From Motiliproteus sp. (GTDB lineage Bacteria > Pseudomonadota > Gammaproteobacteria > Pseudomonadales > Balneatricaceae), in contig JAPHRD010000066.1 in the NCBI GenBank assembly GCA_026196225.1, forward strand, positions 1-64,000: a stretch of DNA of 64,000 nt, in the 5' to 3' direction. Numbering within the stretch: the stretch's first letter is position 1; every line of letters starts with the position of its first letter. The translations under genes were made by a program, and so were the position numbers. Below, in pieces: positions 27,259-36,952 of the stretch. The notes under the pieces were generated by a model. That model was not told the origin of the DNA and made no database searches. It saw only the letters and a list, made by a program, of their open reading frames with translations.

Positions 27259-28314
27259 TTATTGATCCTGATACACTTCATCTGCAGCAAGCAGAATATC
27301 TGCGGGAATGGCAATCCCCAATTCCTTAGCTCGATTCAGATTAAACACCAGCGCGTACCGTTGTGCGTCTTCTATCGCAATACTACCCGCTGGCAGCCCT
27401 TCCAAAATGCGGGCTGCCATCAACCCGGCCTGACGCCCCATGGATTCAAAGTCGACCCCCGCCCCACCCAGAAAACCGTGCTTCACAAATGAAAAATTCA
27501 GTGATATTGAGGGTTTGTTGGTATTGCGGCTAGTCCATCGAATAACCTCGCCTCCGGCATGGGTCTTACCTGCCCGATCAACAAGACGTAAGGCAATTGG
27601 ATAGAGCGTATCGACATCCGCTTGGTTAGATTTCTCTATTTCTTGCTGATACTGCTCCCAACTATCGGTAATAAAATACTCTATATCGACAGGCACGGGA
27701 GAGCTGGCCAGCTCCTGCTTAACCTGCTGAATCAATGCTTTTCCGGTAGGAGAGTTGTCGGAAATAACCCGAACTCTGGCCATGGCAGGCTGAATCTTTT
27801 TTTGAATTTTAACCGCTGTCGAAAAATGTATTTTCTCGTACACGCCGGTAATGTTATGCCCGGGTTTATCCAGGGAATCCATCCAGTTTACAAGACGGTT
27901 ATAATTGCCAGGCAAGCTGTTCATACCACTGAAAACAATGGGAAGTTCAGTGTCTACCAAAGATAAAGCCACCGTACGAAAGGCATTATCATCAAGGGTC
28001 ACCAACAGGTCTGGTTGAAAATCGCGAATTTTGCTGAGGGCAATTTCTGCCTGCTCGGCCATCAACGCCGGAGTATTGTTTACCCGCTTGGTATCCATTG
28101 CATAGCTTTGAAAGACCAGTTTCTGTTCGTCAAATCCGGCCTCTGCAAGCCCCCGTTTGACGCCAAGACTTTGGGGTAATCCGCAGATATGTTCGAGCTC
28201 ATAGCTATGCAAAATGAAAACGCGCTTAAGATCGCTTGAGAGGGAGGGCGGCGCAAATCCAATAATCAATGATAGAACAACAAATCGACCTAACCGCTTA
28301 TAAAAGCTTGCCAT
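27259..28314 (-). CDS. orphan periplasmic binding protein, ABC_sub_bind family
   Basis: A 351-residue protein with a signal peptide (1-26) and a two-lobed binding fold of the PF04392 type (opening RVFILHSYE, with IVFSGMNSLP in the middle). There is no permease or ATPase gene nearby. The downstream partner is the GGDEF-EAL protein with a large periplasmic domain, so it may act as a signal receptor rather than a transport component. GGGAG precedes the ATG. The ligand is unknown. The 293 bases upstream (28315-28607) show nothing distinct. Confidence 0.82.
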   Translation of the reverse strand: MASFYKRLGRFVVLSLIIGFAPPSLSSDLKRVFILHSYELEHICGLPQSLGVKRGLAEAGFDEQKLVFQSYAMDTKRVNNTPALMAEQAEIALSKIRDFQPDLLVTLDDNAFRTVALSLVDTELPIVFSGMNSLPGNYNRLVNWMDSLDKPGHNITGVYEKIHFSTAVKIQKKIQPAMARVRVISDNSPTGKALIQQVKQELASSPVPVDIEYFITDSWEQYQQEIEKSNQADVDTLYPIALRLVDRAGKTHAGGEVIRWTSRNTNKPSISLNFSFVKHGFLGGAGVDFESMGRQAGLMAARILEGLPAGSIAIEDAQRYALVFNLNRAKELGIAIPADILLAADEVYQDQ

Positions 28315-28607
28315 ATACTTCTCCCGCTAATCAGTTGCTTCATCAACTGTCGCACCGAAGTTAGAATAATAGTAGGTGAATATCGACTAATTTTTGACCT
28401 ACCACAAGGTTCGGTAGGATTGATAGGATTAACCGATTAGCTAATCCCGGATAACGTCCATTAAAGTATCATCCGGGCAGAAGGCAACACTCCTGGCGTG
28501 TGGCCAAGGTACCGAAATCAGATAGCCTCACCCAGGGCTTACCGCAGTGAGGTTAACTCATGTAGACACTGCTTTAGTTCTCGCACACTTTAGAACAAGC
28601 CCCTTTG

Positions 28608-29345
28608 CTAACCTAGCAGAACCCTATCCACAAAACTCTTGAGCAGATTATTGGATTGAGGTGTTTCTTCTGCAGCATCCAGTACTTGTTGTAGGTGGCC
28701 GTCGCCGTCGGTGTATTTTTCTTTAAATACTGTCAGGCGCTCGATCAGTACGCGTAGGTCGACTTCAGGATGAAACTGGGTAGTCCAGAATGGCGCATCA
28801 TCCACTTTAAAGGCGTGGCAACAAGCGTCGGTGTAGGCTAGTTGGGTACAGCCAACCGGAGGTTCGGTGGTACGTTCGCGGTGGACGGAAACAGCCAGAA
28901 AACCATCACTGACATCGCGGTAAAGCGGATCGTTTTTAGCACATTCATTCAGGTAGATGGGAATAGTGCCCATCTCGAAATCCTTTTCGTCACGAACGAT
29001 ATCTCCACCCAAGGCTTTTACTGCCAGCTGGTGACCAAAGCAGGAGGCAAAGACAGGCAGCTTGCGTTCGATGGCAGTGCGCAGTAAAGCCTGCGCCGGA
29101 ATAACAAAGGGATAATTTTCCGGTTCCAACACACTGGCTTCGCTGGAGCCACCGACATAGAGTGCGTCGTAACCATCCAGCACGCTGTCTTCAAAATCAG
29201 GGGTATCGAATAGATTAAGGATATCAAACTGTTCGACGGCCAGATCGCTGTATTGTGCAAAGCTTTCCAGCTCTTCACGACGGGTAGAGGTCTCGTCGCG
29301 GATCTGCATCAGAAGGATTTTTATGTCGGATTTCTGCTTGGCCAT
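28608..29345 (-). CDS. class I glutamine amidotransferase-like protein
   Basis: A 245-residue GATase1 domain related to GMP synthase amidotransferase subunits. The nucleophile is the Cys in FASCFGHQLA (~residue 101); the His-Glu pair is in QFHPEVD (~189). No synthetase domain is attached. Such stand-alone proteins include gamma-glutamyl-polyamine hydrolases and enzymes of unknown substrate; I cannot narrow it. ATG 29345 with AGGGA is preferred over TTG 29348. Confidence 0.85.
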   Translation of the reverse strand: MAKQKSDIKILLMQIRDETSTRREELESFAQYSDLAVEQFDILNLFDTPDFEDSVLDGYDALYVGGSSEASVLEPENYPFVIPAQALLRTAIERKLPVFASCFGHQLAVKALGGDIVRDEKDFEMGTIPIYLNECAKNDPLYRDVSDGFLAVSVHRERTTEPPVGCTQLAYTDACCHAFKVDDAPFWTTQFHPEVDLRVLIERLTVFKEKYTDGDGHLQQVLDAAEETPQSNNLLKSFVDRVLLG

Positions 29346-29421
29346 CAATTGTCCCTAGAGCGTGCTAAAAACCCACAGCATAACGCAACCGCAACATCCT
29401 TTTCACCTGTAAAAAGGTCGA

Positions 29422-29733
29422 TTAATTCGATCGTTTGGCTAGATGGTAATAGCCGTCCATAAAGGCGTCGAAATAGTTTTCTACTTCGGGGTGGTTGATC
29501 TCGTCCTGATCCGGATCAGAGGTGAGATTGCTTTCTGCCACATAGGTTTCGTGGACCGCGTTATGCACCAGCACCCGATACCAGGGTTGGTTCTTATCAG
29601 GACGACTTTTCGCCACCTGCTGGTACCACTCCTCAGAAAGCATAAACTTGGGATCTACATCGATAATTACGCCACGGTAATCGAACAGTCTGTGATGCAC
29701 CAGCTGGCCGATACAAAATGCTGCCTTATTCAT
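29422..29733 (-). CDS. hspQ: heat shock protein HspQ
   Basis: A 103-residue YccV/HspQ-family protein, known in E. coli to bind hemimethylated DNA and to stimulate Lon protease. Family segments: IGQLVHHRLFDYRGVIIDVDP, PWYRVLVHN and TYVAESNL. ATG 29733 is five bases after GGAG; the GTG two codons earlier is less likely. It is the next minus-strand gene upstream of the amidotransferase, with a 76-base gap. Confidence 0.93.
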   Translation of the reverse strand: MNKAAFCIGQLVHHRLFDYRGVIIDVDPKFMLSEEWYQQVAKSRPDKNQPWYRVLVHNAVHETYVAESNLTSDPDQDEINHPEVENYFDAFMDGYYHLAKRSN

Positions 29734-29883
29734 GAACACTCCTGTACTTCAATGTCTATTAGCATAGCCCAGAGCTGTTTAAGCGGCCCGAAAACTAACA
29801 GTAAACCTTTCTGACATTATGCAGTCCAAAGCCCCAACTAACGGACAAACACTCAGGATCCTAATTGGATAGGTATGAAGTAA

Positions 29884-30501
29884 ATGAGCAAAATGAAGCA
29901 CCTCTGTCCTATTCTTGGTCTGACGCTCATGGTGATTACGTCGATACTATCGACGAGCCTCAAAGCTGCTGAACAACGGGCTACCTTTGCCGGTGGTTGC
30001 TTCTGGTGTATGGAATATGCCTTTGAAGAAGTTGAGGGGATCATTTCCACTCGCGTCGGCTTTATTGGCGGCGCCACCGAAAACCCCACCTATTATCAGG
30101 TTTCCCGCGGGAAAACCGGCCATACTGAAGCGGTTGAAGTGGTGTTTGAAAGTGACAAAATCAATTACCAGCAACTGCTACAACTGTTTTGGCGTAATAT
30201 CGATCCATTGGACGGTGATGGTCAATTCTGTGACCGCGGAGACCAATACCGTCCCGGTATCTTTTTCCACAATCAAGAACAACGCCAGCAGGCAGAAGTC
30301 TCACGCCAAGGGTTAACCAATAGTCAGCACTTTAAAAAACCGATTCAAACCGAAATTAGTCCTGCAAACAGCTTTACTGAAGCCGAAGAGTATCATCAGA
30401 AATATTACCTGAAGAATCCCATCCGCTATCGTTTTTACCGCTACAGTTGTGGACGGGACAATCGTTTGAAGCAGCTTTGGGGAAATCTGGAAAAGCACTG
30501 A
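29884..30501 (+). CDS. msrA: exported peptide-methionine (S)-S-oxide reductase MsrA
   Basis: Reduces methionine-S-sulfoxide in proteins. The catalytic motif GCFWC is at residues 38-42 (nucleophile Cys39). Other MsrA segments are TGHTEAVEVVF and YHQKYYL. Unlike the cytosolic enzyme it has a hydrophobic leader (about 7-28, ending LKAA), so it probably repairs periplasmic proteins. No MsrB domain is fused. The full length is 205 residues. Confidence 0.92.
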   Translation: MSKMKHLCPILGLTLMVITSILSTSLKAAEQRATFAGGCFWCMEYAFEEVEGIISTRVGFIGGATENPTYYQVSRGKTGHTEAVEVVFESDKINYQQLLQLFWRNIDPLDGDGQFCDRGDQYRPGIFFHNQEQRQQAEVSRQGLTNSQHFKKPIQTEISPANSFTEAEEYHQKYYLKNPIRYRFYRYSCGRDNRLKQLWGNLEKH

Positions 30502-30524
30502 ATCGAATGCTACTTAACTGGAAT

Positions 30525-30551
30525 CACACCCGCATAAATTAGACGGGTGTG
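30525..30551. terminator. hairpin between convergent msrA and zinc-ribbon genes
   Basis: An eight-bp stem CACACCCG (30525-30532) pairs with CGGGTGTG (30544-30551) over an 11-base loop. No T run follows, so it is only a possible terminator. Confidence 0.35.
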
Positions 30552-30565
30552 GTAATCCTATAGCA

Positions 30566-30811
30566 TCAGCGATGCTGATGTTGATGTTGAGCCCAGGCGG
30601 GCATAGATTGCATATAGCATTCGGCGCGCTTTTCCGCCTCGACTTCATCCAGCCCCGGTTGCCAACTGGCCAACCATTGGGCGATTCCCGCCTTGACGGT
30701 GACACGGGGTTTCAACACCCCTGGCTCATCCGCACAATAGCTGCAATAGGGTGCCACGCTCCCCGGCACAGAGGTCAAAGGCACTCCGCAAGAATGACAG
30801 TAATGTTCCAT
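30566..30811 (-). CDS. small zinc-ribbon protein with His-rich tail
   Basis: An 81-residue protein with two CxxC knuckles (CHSCG at residues 5-9 and CSYCA around 23-27), the pattern of putative zinc-ribbon proteins such as Zn_ribbon_2. It ends in an alternating His/Gln tail. ATG 30811 has GAGG about eight bases upstream; the frame extends back to 30937 but those codons are not family-like. Function unknown. Confidence 0.7.
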   Translation of the reverse strand: MEHYCHSCGVPLTSVPGSVAPYCSYCADEPGVLKPRVTVKAGIAQWLASWQPGLDEVEAEKRAECYMQSMPAWAQHQHQHR

Positions 30812-30951
30812 GGTTCTTTCCTCGCTCCCAGTCATCGGATCTGACTCGACATCAGTCCAACTTTTTTCTTTGTATATAGAATAAGTGTATACCAGTCTTA
30901 CAGGATTTGAGGCTGACACTGGACTAAAGATGCACAAGAAGCAGGGGTATT

Positions 30952-31755
30952 TCAGGGTAGTGGTTTTGGCTGCAGTTGATAGGGTTGAAGCACCTTGGCA
31001 ACATCCCCCCTCTCTAACAATCGACGGTAGGCGTCAAAGAATTCTCCAACCATCTTCGGATCGGCATATTCTTTGGAAAAGCCGATATAGTAATCCAGGC
31101 TTTTTTGACCGCCGGTATAGCGAATATTGTCTAACCCCAATCGCCTAATCATGGTCCATCCAACAATACGATTGGAGAAGACAGCATCGACCCTGCCAAT
31201 GGGTAACATCCGAAATCCGGTTTCATCTCCCGGCGTCATCAAGATGGTAAAGCTCGATTCTGCAGGATTCAGCTCTGGATCAGGAATATTCAACCTGTCC
31301 CCCCGAAAAGCCTGCAGTGAACGGGAAGTATTAGAAGGACCAAAGACACCGACATCGTATCCGCGAATATCTTCAGCATTTTCGATCGTTACCGGATTTT
31401 CACTATGTACGAAAAAGCCATACTCGGTAGAGATGATCGGCGGACTAAAGTGCAGCCAAAGTTCACGTGAGGGATTACGGCCAATGGTATAGATGCCCTG
31501 AGCCGCACCATTTTTGATCCGTGACTGGGCCCTCGACCAGGGTAACAGGTGGTGCTCACAGGTGACTTGAATCTCTTTACAAACGAGTTTCACCACGGCG
31601 GCTGTCGCGCCGGATACCTGGCCATTTTCCAGGTAATTAAAGGGTGGAAAATCCTCAGTGACAAACACCAATCGCTTACTGGTCTCTTCCGCCGATAGCT
31701 GCGGTACTGCCAGCGTCAAAAACAGTGCACAAATAACAGCAATATATTTGAACAT
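30952..31755 (-). CDS. periplasmic solute-binding protein, family 3
   Basis: A 267-residue protein with signal peptide (1-22, cleavage after LSA) and an SBP_bac_3 fold opening VFVTEDFPPFNYLENG. The family binds amino acids or similar polar compounds. No ABC permease or ATPase is adjacent, so this is an orphan. It may have a sensory role or work with components encoded elsewhere. It follows the AttH-like gene by 25 bases on the same strand, so it may share that transcript. Confidence 0.85.
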   Translation of the reverse strand: MFKYIAVICALFLTLAVPQLSAEETSKRLVFVTEDFPPFNYLENGQVSGATAAVVKLVCKEIQVTCEHHLLPWSRAQSRIKNGAAQGIYTIGRNPSRELWLHFSPPIISTEYGFFVHSENPVTIENAEDIRGYDVGVFGPSNTSRSLQAFRGDRLNIPDPELNPAESSFTILMTPGDETGFRMLPIGRVDAVFSNRIVGWTMIRRLGLDNIRYTGGQKSLDYYIGFSKEYADPKMVGEFFDAYRRLLERGDVAKVLQPYQLQPKPLP

Positions 31756-31780
31756 CGTCTTTTACCCTCTGCCTCTGAAT

Positions 31781-32947
31781 CTAATTATTGTAGCCCGCCA
31801 ACTCCACATAACCATAACCCTGGTGGCTACCGCTAACTTCCACCGCCCCCTCCCAATAACTCACCGACAGATCCATCTGTTGATCCGCTACCATTGGCCG
31901 CACTTCCAGATCGATGTTTTCATCTGCCAACAGCAAGCGCCATGCTGCAGGATATTCAGTACCATCGGAACTACGCCAGTGATCCAGCACTTCCAGGTTA
32001 ATTTCTTCGGCGTGCAGTTTCCGAACCGCACCATCCTGCTCGATCAGTACCAAATGACTTAACCCTTCACTACCATCCTTGTTGCGAAAACGGTAGTACA
32101 TCAACTCCCGTTTATCCGCCAGTTGCAGACTGAACCAGTCCCAGCCCTGCTGATAGTCAGCGAGACTATTGCTACTCCATTCGTGGTCAAACCAGCCCTC
32201 TCCTGAGACCTGTAGCTGCTGGTCTTGCCAACCCAAGCTGCCCACCACCCCCAGACGGGGATAGGAGTAGTAGTAAGAGCCGCCACCTTCCATATTCTTT
32301 TGACTGAATCCCTGCTTCCCTTGCAATACTCGGGGCTTTATCGTTTTAGCAACAAGATTAATAGCGATCAGCTGCTCGGGATCGGCGGCTTTCAGTACCA
32401 TCGGGAACAATGATTCTACTGACTGAGAACGCATATCCCAATCGGTCAGCCAGAACCGAATCGATCTATCGGCCGTAGCCACATTCGCCCCTGCCAACCC
32501 AGGACCTTGGCGACTGAAGCGTTCACTGGCACGATGCTCATTTTCGTCAACGTGGGTAATAGCAAAATGGCCCATGTAGATGTCTGGAGCCAACCAGGGA
32601 TTGTCGCCAGACTGTTCAACCTTATCAGCCACAGCAAATCGGAATAGAGTCAGCTGCACGCCAAAACGGCGCTCAGGATTTTCGAGATCCTCAAGATTGG
32701 CAGTGAAGTACCACCACTCATTCTGAAAGCCGGGATGCTGACCATGATCATCAGGAAACTTCAGCTGAGTACCTGGTTGGGCCTGAAGATAATTGCCCTG
32801 ACCGGCACCCTCCCCCAGAACCTGATCCAATTGCATAGAGGAATCACTGGGCGGGTTCTTAGATTGCGACCAGTAGAATAGGCCCGCCAAAAGCACCAGC
32901 AACATGACCACTGCCACCTTGAACATAGGACGCCCGCTGGAATTCAT
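31781..32947 (-). CDS. AttH-like (lipocalin/CrtC-type) exported protein
   Basis: A 388-residue protein with an N-terminal membrane anchor or signal (about 8-26) and an AttH/hydroxyneurosporene-synthase-like fold. The diagnostic stretch HPGFQNEWWYFTANL lies near residue 75, with WFDHEWSS near 245. ATG 32947 overlaps the permease stop as ATGA and follows GGAGG. It is the third gene of an ABC operon matching the Agrobacterium AttEFGH arrangement. The substrate is unknown; members may modify or bind a lipid-like molecule. Confidence 0.85.
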   Translation of the reverse strand: MNSSGRPMFKVAVVMLLVLLAGLFYWSQSKNPPSDSSMQLDQVLGEGAGQGNYLQAQPGTQLKFPDDHGQHPGFQNEWWYFTANLEDLENPERRFGVQLTLFRFAVADKVEQSGDNPWLAPDIYMGHFAITHVDENEHRASERFSRQGPGLAGANVATADRSIRFWLTDWDMRSQSVESLFPMVLKAADPEQLIAINLVAKTIKPRVLQGKQGFSQKNMEGGGSYYYSYPRLGVVGSLGWQDQQLQVSGEGWFDHEWSSNSLADYQQGWDWFSLQLADKRELMYYRFRNKDGSEGLSHLVLIEQDGAVRKLHAEEINLEVLDHWRSSDGTEYPAAWRLLLADENIDLEVRPMVADQQMDLSVSYWEGAVEVSGSHQGYGYVELAGYNN

Positions 32948-35547
32948 AGTCCAGTCCTCCCAGCACTGCGCCAGCGCATCTGCAGTTGGCGATCCTCTCG
33001 CACCTGCAACCACGCAGGATAAGCCCCAGCTAGTAGTGCTGCAGTCAAAGCTAACATCGGTGTCTGCAACAAAGGCAGCCATTGCCACTGGTAAAACAGT
33101 GTCCATCCGAAGGCCCGCAACTGTATCAACTCGATCAGTCCCCAGCTCAGCAAGACACCGACTGGAATCGCAGCAAATCCTGCCAACAAACCGATCAAAA
33201 GGCCTTGGTAAAGTAACAACCGGACACGTTGCGACAAGGTCAGACCCACCGCTTTATAAAGTTTGAGCTCTTGCCGTCGCTCCAGCTGCAAAGCCATTAA
33301 TGCCGCAAAGACACCTACAAAAGCCACCAGCAGCGCCAGCAGACGCAAGGCATCGGTCACTAGAAAGGTGCGCTCGAAAATCTGCAGCGATCGCTCCAAC
33401 ACACCATTACGGGGACTCACCAACAACTCATCGGATTCGGGAAGTTGATAGAGACGGTTTAGAAATTGATCGCTTTGTTCGGGATCGTGAAGATAGATCC
33501 CCGCCACCCTTGCGGGAGTCAATTGCCAGTAACGGGAAAAGTTATCGGGACTGAGAATAGCCCGACCGTTGCTATCGCCATAGTCGTAGTAAACCCCAGC
33601 CACTTGGAAGACTTGCCGGCCCGATGGCGTCGGCAGGCTAAGATCGTCTCCCCGGTCCAAACCCAGCCGGTTAGCCAAGGGTTCGCTGATCAGGATCTGG
33701 TCCTTTTGCTCGAAGGACTTCCATATAGCTGCAGGATCTCCCGAAAGAAACCGATATCCAGCTCGCCCCTTCTCCGGCAACTGACTGGCAAACAGCTGGA
33801 TCTTCCCCTGCTCGCTCAGCACGCTGATACGTCGGTAGCTGGCTAACTTATGGATCTCCGGTTGTTGTTCCAGCCACTGCCAAACCGTTACCGGCAGCGA
33901 GCCCTGATCTCCCGGCAGACGGGACGCGGGAGAAATATAGACATCGGCGTTGAGGCGTTGATTGAGCCAGAGTTCCAGCGTGCTGCGAAAGCTGCCAATC
34001 ATCAGTGTCATAGATACCGTAACCGACACCGCAACCATCAAAGCCATCAGCGCGACGGCAGTTCGACTCAACCCCCGCTGGGTATCTTTCAGCGCCATCC
34101 TCAATAGCAAACCGCCCTGCGGTCGCAATCGATTTATACCCTGATGCAGACACCTGCAGCCCACCCGAACAAACAGCGGCATCAGCAATGCGCAGCCCAA
34201 AATCAGCGCAGTCACCGCCAAGTAACCGCCGATGATGCCACTTTCACGCCAGAGGTAGAACAGCCCGAAAACCACCACCAGCAGTAACGCTAACAGCGGT
34301 AGTTTTCTACTCAGTTGCGTCCCCCGTGTCTCCAACTGCTGTCGGCTTGCGCCCTGACGAATCGACAATCGAGCACTGCTTAACGCTGGCAACAACCCAG
34401 CCAGCATCGCTCCACCAATCCCTACCAATACAATTTTCAGCAACAGTTGTGGGCGCAGTTGAATCAGTTCGATTGGGCTTACTGCGTAAAGGTCATTGAT
34501 AGTTCTCGTGACCAGCAGGATCAGCTTATCGGCCAACAACAGACCGGCCAGTAATCCCAGCAAAGTGCCCAGGGTGCCGATAACCAACAATTCTAACAAC
34601 AGGTAACGGAGCAGCTCACGCTGGGTAACGCCGATGCTGCGTAATTGACCAAACAGTTGCTGGCGTTGAACCAAAGAAAAAAACAGGGTGTTATAAACCA
34701 GAAACACCCCAACCACCATCGCCAGCATGCCCATAGCGCTGAGGTTCAGGTGCAACGCTTCACCCAAATTCTGAGTAGCCTGACGTTGGCGACTGGCGGG
34801 ATAGATCTGAACACCTGCCGGCAGCCAATCCGCGATCGCCTGGGCCTGCTCTTCACTGATCATTAGTTCGATATGATCAAGCTGCCTAGGCAGATCCAAC
34901 AGTTGCTGCGCGCGACCAATATCCATCAACAATAAAGAACTAAAATGGCTGTCATCTGCTTCGCCGACACGGGCGATAATCTGTACCGTTCGAATCCCCA
35001 CTTCGGTATATAGATCGATCTGGTCTCCCTGCATCTGGTGGCGCCGATAGCTGGATTCTGCCATCAGCACCGATGCGGGTTTCAGCAAAAGTTGTTCGGT
35101 ATCGAAACCCGCCGGGAGCTGCTGATTTTGGCTGGGATGAAACCGCTGAAACAGAAAAGGATCAACGGCTAGCAGCTGGAAAATCGGTCCTTTCTCGTTA
35201 TTTAAGCGAAGATAACGGCTGATCAGCGGCGCGGCTTCAATACCCCAATCCACCCTCAACTGAGTTAGTAGAGATTCCGGGATCGGCTGCTGGCTGCTAA
35301 TGCGATGACTGGCCCGCCCCAGCAACTGCTCACTGGCTATTTCAAAATTTTTCTTGGCGCTATAGTTGCTGATCTCAACACCGGCAACGCCAGACACCCC
35401 CAGGGCAATACCGATAATCGCAACCAGCAACAACCAAGGGTGCTGTCGAAAATAGCCGGCGTTGGCCCGTACCAGCGCCGTCGGACAGATAAAATAAAGA
35501 AGCCTGGGCCAAGACAAACTACACCTCTTCCCCAATGGGTTCGGCAT
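32944..35547 (-). CDS. FtsX-type ABC transporter permease
   Basis: A permease of about 867 residues with two FtsX repeats: membrane helix near the N-terminus, a large periplasmic domain, three helices near 265-400, further helices in the middle and three near the C-terminus (~735-855). This layout is shared with YbbP and AttF/AttG-like exporters acting on lipids or lipoproteins. The start is uncertain: ATG 35547 overlaps the ATPase gene, and TTG 35517 just after GAGGT is an alternative. It overlaps the next gene by four bases. Confidence 0.88.
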   Translation of the reverse strand: MPNPLGKRCSLSWPRLLYFICPTALVRANAGYFRQHPWLLLVAIIGIALGVSGVAGVEISNYSAKKNFEIASEQLLGRASHRISSQQPIPESLLTQLRVDWGIEAAPLISRYLRLNNEKGPIFQLLAVDPFLFQRFHPSQNQQLPAGFDTEQLLLKPASVLMAESSYRRHQMQGDQIDLYTEVGIRTVQIIARVGEADDSHFSSLLLMDIGRAQQLLDLPRQLDHIELMISEEQAQAIADWLPAGVQIYPASRQRQATQNLGEALHLNLSAMGMLAMVVGVFLVYNTLFFSLVQRQQLFGQLRSIGVTQRELLRYLLLELLVIGTLGTLLGLLAGLLLADKLILLVTRTINDLYAVSPIELIQLRPQLLLKIVLVGIGGAMLAGLLPALSSARLSIRQGASRQQLETRGTQLSRKLPLLALLLVVVFGLFYLWRESGIIGGYLAVTALILGCALLMPLFVRVGCRCLHQGINRLRPQGGLLLRMALKDTQRGLSRTAVALMALMVAVSVTVSMTLMIGSFRSTLELWLNQRLNADVYISPASRLPGDQGSLPVTVWQWLEQQPEIHKLASYRRISVLSEQGKIQLFASQLPEKGRAGYRFLSGDPAAIWKSFEQKDQILISEPLANRLGLDRGDDLSLPTPSGRQVFQVAGVYYDYGDSNGRAILSPDNFSRYWQLTPARVAGIYLHDPEQSDQFLNRLYQLPESDELLVSPRNGVLERSLQIFERTFLVTDALRLLALLVAFVGVFAALMALQLERRQELKLYKAVGLTLSQRVRLLLYQGLLIGLLAGFAAIPVGVLLSWGLIELIQLRAFGWTLFYQWQWLPLLQTPMLALTAALLAGAYPAWLQVREDRQLQMRWRSAGRTGL

Positions 35548-36235
35548 CACTTTTTTGGAAACGGTCATCCTTTAATCGCAATACCCGATCGGCGTATTGG
35601 CTGAGGGATTCGTTGTGGGTCACTAAGATCAAGCTTTGCCCCTGCTCACGAACCTGTTTAAACAACATCGAAGAGACTCGATCAGCGGTGGCATTATCTA
35701 AGCTACCCGTAGGTTCATCCGCAAGCAGTAACGCCGGCTGATGAATCATCGCCCGAGCGATCGCCACCCGTTGTTGCTCACCACCGGAGATCTGCTCAGG
35801 ATAGAGATCCGTTAACTGAGCGATCCCCAACTGATCCAGAAATCGATCAAGACGTTGTTGGTCCACTGGCAGATCATTGAGCTGCAGAGGCAAGCTGAGG
35901 TTTTCGGCAACATTGAGAGTAGGAATCAGATTAAAAAACTGGAATACAACACCAATATGACGGCGCCGGAACAATGTACGTTGCTGCTCATCCAATGCGG
36001 TCTGTTCGCGGCCGTTGATACTGATCCGCCCCCGGTCGGCATACTCGAGACCAGCGATCAGATTCAGCAGGGTAGATTTACCGGAGCCGCTTGCACCCAG
36101 CAACACAACAACTTCCCCTCGCCGCAGATCAAGATCAACCTGGTCGAGGACCTGCTGACGCCGGCTCCCTGCCTCAAAACTTTTGCTGAGTTGGCGTATC
36201 TCCAGCACCTTTTCCGCGGTTATGTTGGCGCTCAT
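35519..36235 (-). CDS. ABC transporter ATP-binding protein (LolD/MacB type)
   Basis: A 238-residue ATPase: Walker A GASGSGKST, signature ISGGEQQRVAIARA, Walker B LLLADEPTGSLD, H-loop LVTHNES. The FtsX-partner subgroup is indicated by RRRHIGVVFQFFNLIPTL. It starts the three-gene AttEFGH-like operon and follows yajL by about 26 bases. ATG 36244 is an alternative start. Confidence 0.92.
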   Translation of the reverse strand: MSANITAEKVLEIRQLSKSFEAGSRRQQVLDQVDLDLRRGEVVVLLGASGSGKSTLLNLIAGLEYADRGRISINGREQTALDEQQRTLFRRRHIGVVFQFFNLIPTLNVAENLSLPLQLNDLPVDQQRLDRFLDQLGIAQLTDLYPEQISGGEQQRVAIARAMIHQPALLLADEPTGSLDNATADRVSSMLFKQVREQGQSLILVTHNESLSQYADRVLRLKDDRFQKSDAEPIGEEV

Positions 36236-36261
36236 AGGTAACATCCAGCTCTATTGAATGA

Positions 36262-36810
36262 CTAAGGCATCACCATCGGTTCAGCCACTTGCTGTGCTTT
36301 TTCATCCCCGTACAACAGAGATACCAATGTCAGCGCGAACTCCAGAGCGGTACCGGGTCCCCTGCTGGTGACACAGTTGCCGTCTATAACCACCCGAGAA
36401 CATACCTGTGATTGATCTGTAAGATGTTGCGAGAAAGCCGGATGGGCCGTCGATTTTTGGCTAAGCAGTTGGTGGCTATCGAGTACCACAACGGGTGCAG
36501 CACAGATCGCACCAATCAGCCGCTGACTCTGCCGCTGCTGTTGTAGCCTCTCTATCAGTGCAGGGGTATCTCGCAGTCGCTCTGCACCGGGCATTCCCCC
36601 CGGCAGAACAATCAGGTCAAACTCACCGACACAGTTATCCAATAACTGATCAGCCACCAGTTTGACGCCACGGGAAGCGATTACTTGCAGCTCATTTTCT
36701 ACTGAAGCGACAACCACATCGGCTCCGGCGCGACGTAACACGTCGATGACACAGACCGCTTCTATCTCTTCGCTGCCATTGGCGATGGGTACCAGCACCC
36801 GTTTGCTCAT
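36262..36810 (-). CDS. yajL: DJ-1/PfpI family protein YajL
   Basis: A 182-residue DJ-1-fold protein. The nucleophilic-elbow Cys is Cys103 in GAICAAP, and the conserved Glu is in ANGSEEIEAV (residues 14-15). Homologues act in oxidative-stress protection and have been proposed as deglycases or chaperones. The sequence is close to E. coli YajL. It lies just upstream of the ABC operon on the same strand and may be cotranscribed. Confidence 0.88.
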   Translation of the reverse strand: MSKRVLVPIANGSEEIEAVCVIDVLRRAGADVVVASVENELQVIASRGVKLVADQLLDNCVGEFDLIVLPGGMPGAERLRDTPALIERLQQQRQSQRLIGAICAAPVVVLDSHQLLSQKSTAHPAFSQHLTDQSQVCSRVVIDGNCVTSRGPGTALEFALTLVSLLYGDEKAQQVAEPMVMP

Positions 36811-36952
36811 TGTGGATTCCCCAAGGGTTTTAACACACCAAATCTATGCCTATCAGAATATACGGCGATGGCTTGAATTTGGATTATGGGGGTAAGAATA
36901 GTCGGCAGCAAACGGTTGTTGTTTACCGCCGATAGAAATCGAACAGGACTGG

